From assembly GCA_023387655.1 (NCBI GenBank), contig JAEWHR010000095.1, forward strand, positions 1-5,218: a DNA stretch of 5,218 bases, in the 5' to 3' direction. Both the position numbers and the translations under genes were made by a program. Below are positions 4,861 through 5,218 of the stretch, piece by piece (the stretch's first letter is position 1; each line of letters begins with the position of its first letter). The notes under the pieces were generated by a model. The model did not search any database. It was given only the letters and a program-made list of their open reading frames with translations, and was not told the DNA's origin. The DNA comes from Bacillota bacterium (GTDB taxonomy: Bacteria > Bacillota > Clostridia > Lachnospirales > Lachnospiraceae).

Positions 4861-5218
4861 TCAGTTCTTTCGTCCGCCGCCTCCCATACCGCCAGGACCT
4901 CTGCCGCCAGTTCCCATTCCTCCAGGGTTCATGTCGCCAGATCCGTAGATTAGGCTGGACATGGTGATCTGGGTTGATGTATCACCAGTTGTTAAAGTAT
5001 AGGTGGAATCCTGTGTAAGTTCAGGGCAGCTGATTAATACCGATTCATATGCCTTAACCGCTTGCCATGATACCAGCTCCTTCCCGTTGGAATCAGTCAG
5101 GATAATGTTACTGCCAGCTGAACCTGAGTCCATAAAGACAAGCATAGCTCCTTGTGTTGAGGAAGAACTGAAATTCTGAGCCATGCCCGACATACCTGCT
5201 GCCACAAAGATGCCGCCA
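4861..5218 (-). CDS. Cthe_2159-like carbohydrate-binding domain protein, C-terminal part (5' end beyond window)
   Basis: The last 118 codons are visible. The frame is open through the right edge (GGIF precedes the GTG at 5203-5205), so that GTG is an internal valine and the gene begins outside the window. The segment contains GIFVAAGMSGMAQNF, then a Ser-rich SSSSTQGAMLVF, an NIILTDSNGKELVSWQAVKAYESVLISCPEL-like strand-rich stretch (described here by its sense, about residues 37-66), TYTLTTGD and SLIYG. It ends in a Gly/Met-rich tail (GGMGTGGRGPGGMGGGGRKN). This pattern is characteristic of the C-terminal end of the Cthe_2159 family, extracellular beta-helix proteins; the Clostridium thermocellum member binds cellulose and pectin-type polysaccharides. 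Assignment is by recognition of this C-terminal pattern. Its signal peptide and helix core cannot be checked here. It is the first visible gene of the surface-carbohydrate operon, upstream of the NAGPA-domain gene. Confidence 0.82.
   Translation of the reverse strand, partial: GGIFVAAGMSGMAQNFSSSSTQGAMLVFMDSGSAGSNIILTDSNGKELVSWQAVKAYESVLISCPELTQDSTYTLTTGDTSTQITMSSLIYGSGDMNPGGMGTGGRGPGGMGGGGRKN

Noticed and set aside
5203..5205. GTG as the start of the Cthe_2159-like gene
   Set aside because: The frame stays open upstream to the window edge (GGIF precedes it), no Shine-Dalgarno is visible and the family needs a much longer N-terminal region, so this is an internal valine.
1..5218. CRISPR array, tRNA/rRNA genes, insertion sequence or phage genes
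   Set aside because: Read on both strands, no regularly spaced repeats, cloverleaf-like sequence, transposase motif or phage structural gene could be found.

Overview
The window is an AT-rich, low-GC Gram-positive segment. Strong Shine-Dalgarno sites, a DegV-family lipid-binding protein, a DhaS-type TetR regulator and a Cthe_2159-like surface protein with a Gly/Met-rich tail all suggest an anaerobic Clostridia genome, most likely Lachnospiraceae of the Lachnoclostridium phytofermentans type. That placement is inferred from gene content and was not confirmed by any search. No rRNA, tRNA, CRISPR array, transposase or prophage gene is visible.

Left block (1-2041): two divergent units share a 327-bp control region. 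On the minus strand a TetR-family regulator (317-868) is followed after 32 nt by the first 94 codons of an uncharacterised protein with a uracil-DNA-glycosylase-like GITPG motif, cut by the left edge. On the plus strand is a DegV-family, probably fatty-acid-binding protein (1196-2041). The control region holds a good sigma-A-type promoter for tetR and, directly upstream of its -35 box, a perfect 13-bp inverted repeat (999-1032), the leading candidate for the TetR operator. Weaker symmetric sites lie closer to degV.

Middle (2042-3332): degV and the DNA-repair gene xth (exodeoxyribonuclease III, 2339-3091 minus) converge on a bidirectional intrinsic terminator (2278-2327). Between the degV stop and that terminator sits a GC-rich segment full of nested inverted repeats (2111-2240), followed by a long AT-rich hairpin. 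It looks like a REP/MITE-type insertion or a structured 3' RNA. The xth gene has no usable Shine-Dalgarno next to its ATG. A good AAAGGAG lies 42 nt upstream, with an 11-bp hairpin filling the gap, so folding could bring the two together.

Right block (3333-5218, minus strand): a cell-surface/carbohydrate operon. In transcription order it contains the C-terminal end of a Cthe_2159-like carbohydrate-binding protein (cut by the right edge), a membrane-anchored phosphodiester glycosidase (NAGPA domain), and a small four-helix membrane protein that overlaps the glycosidase by 20 bp and starts at TTG. The first protein probably acts outside the cell, the second is anchored with its enzyme domain outside, and the third is in the membrane. 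The shared polysaccharide role is inferred from families and gene order.
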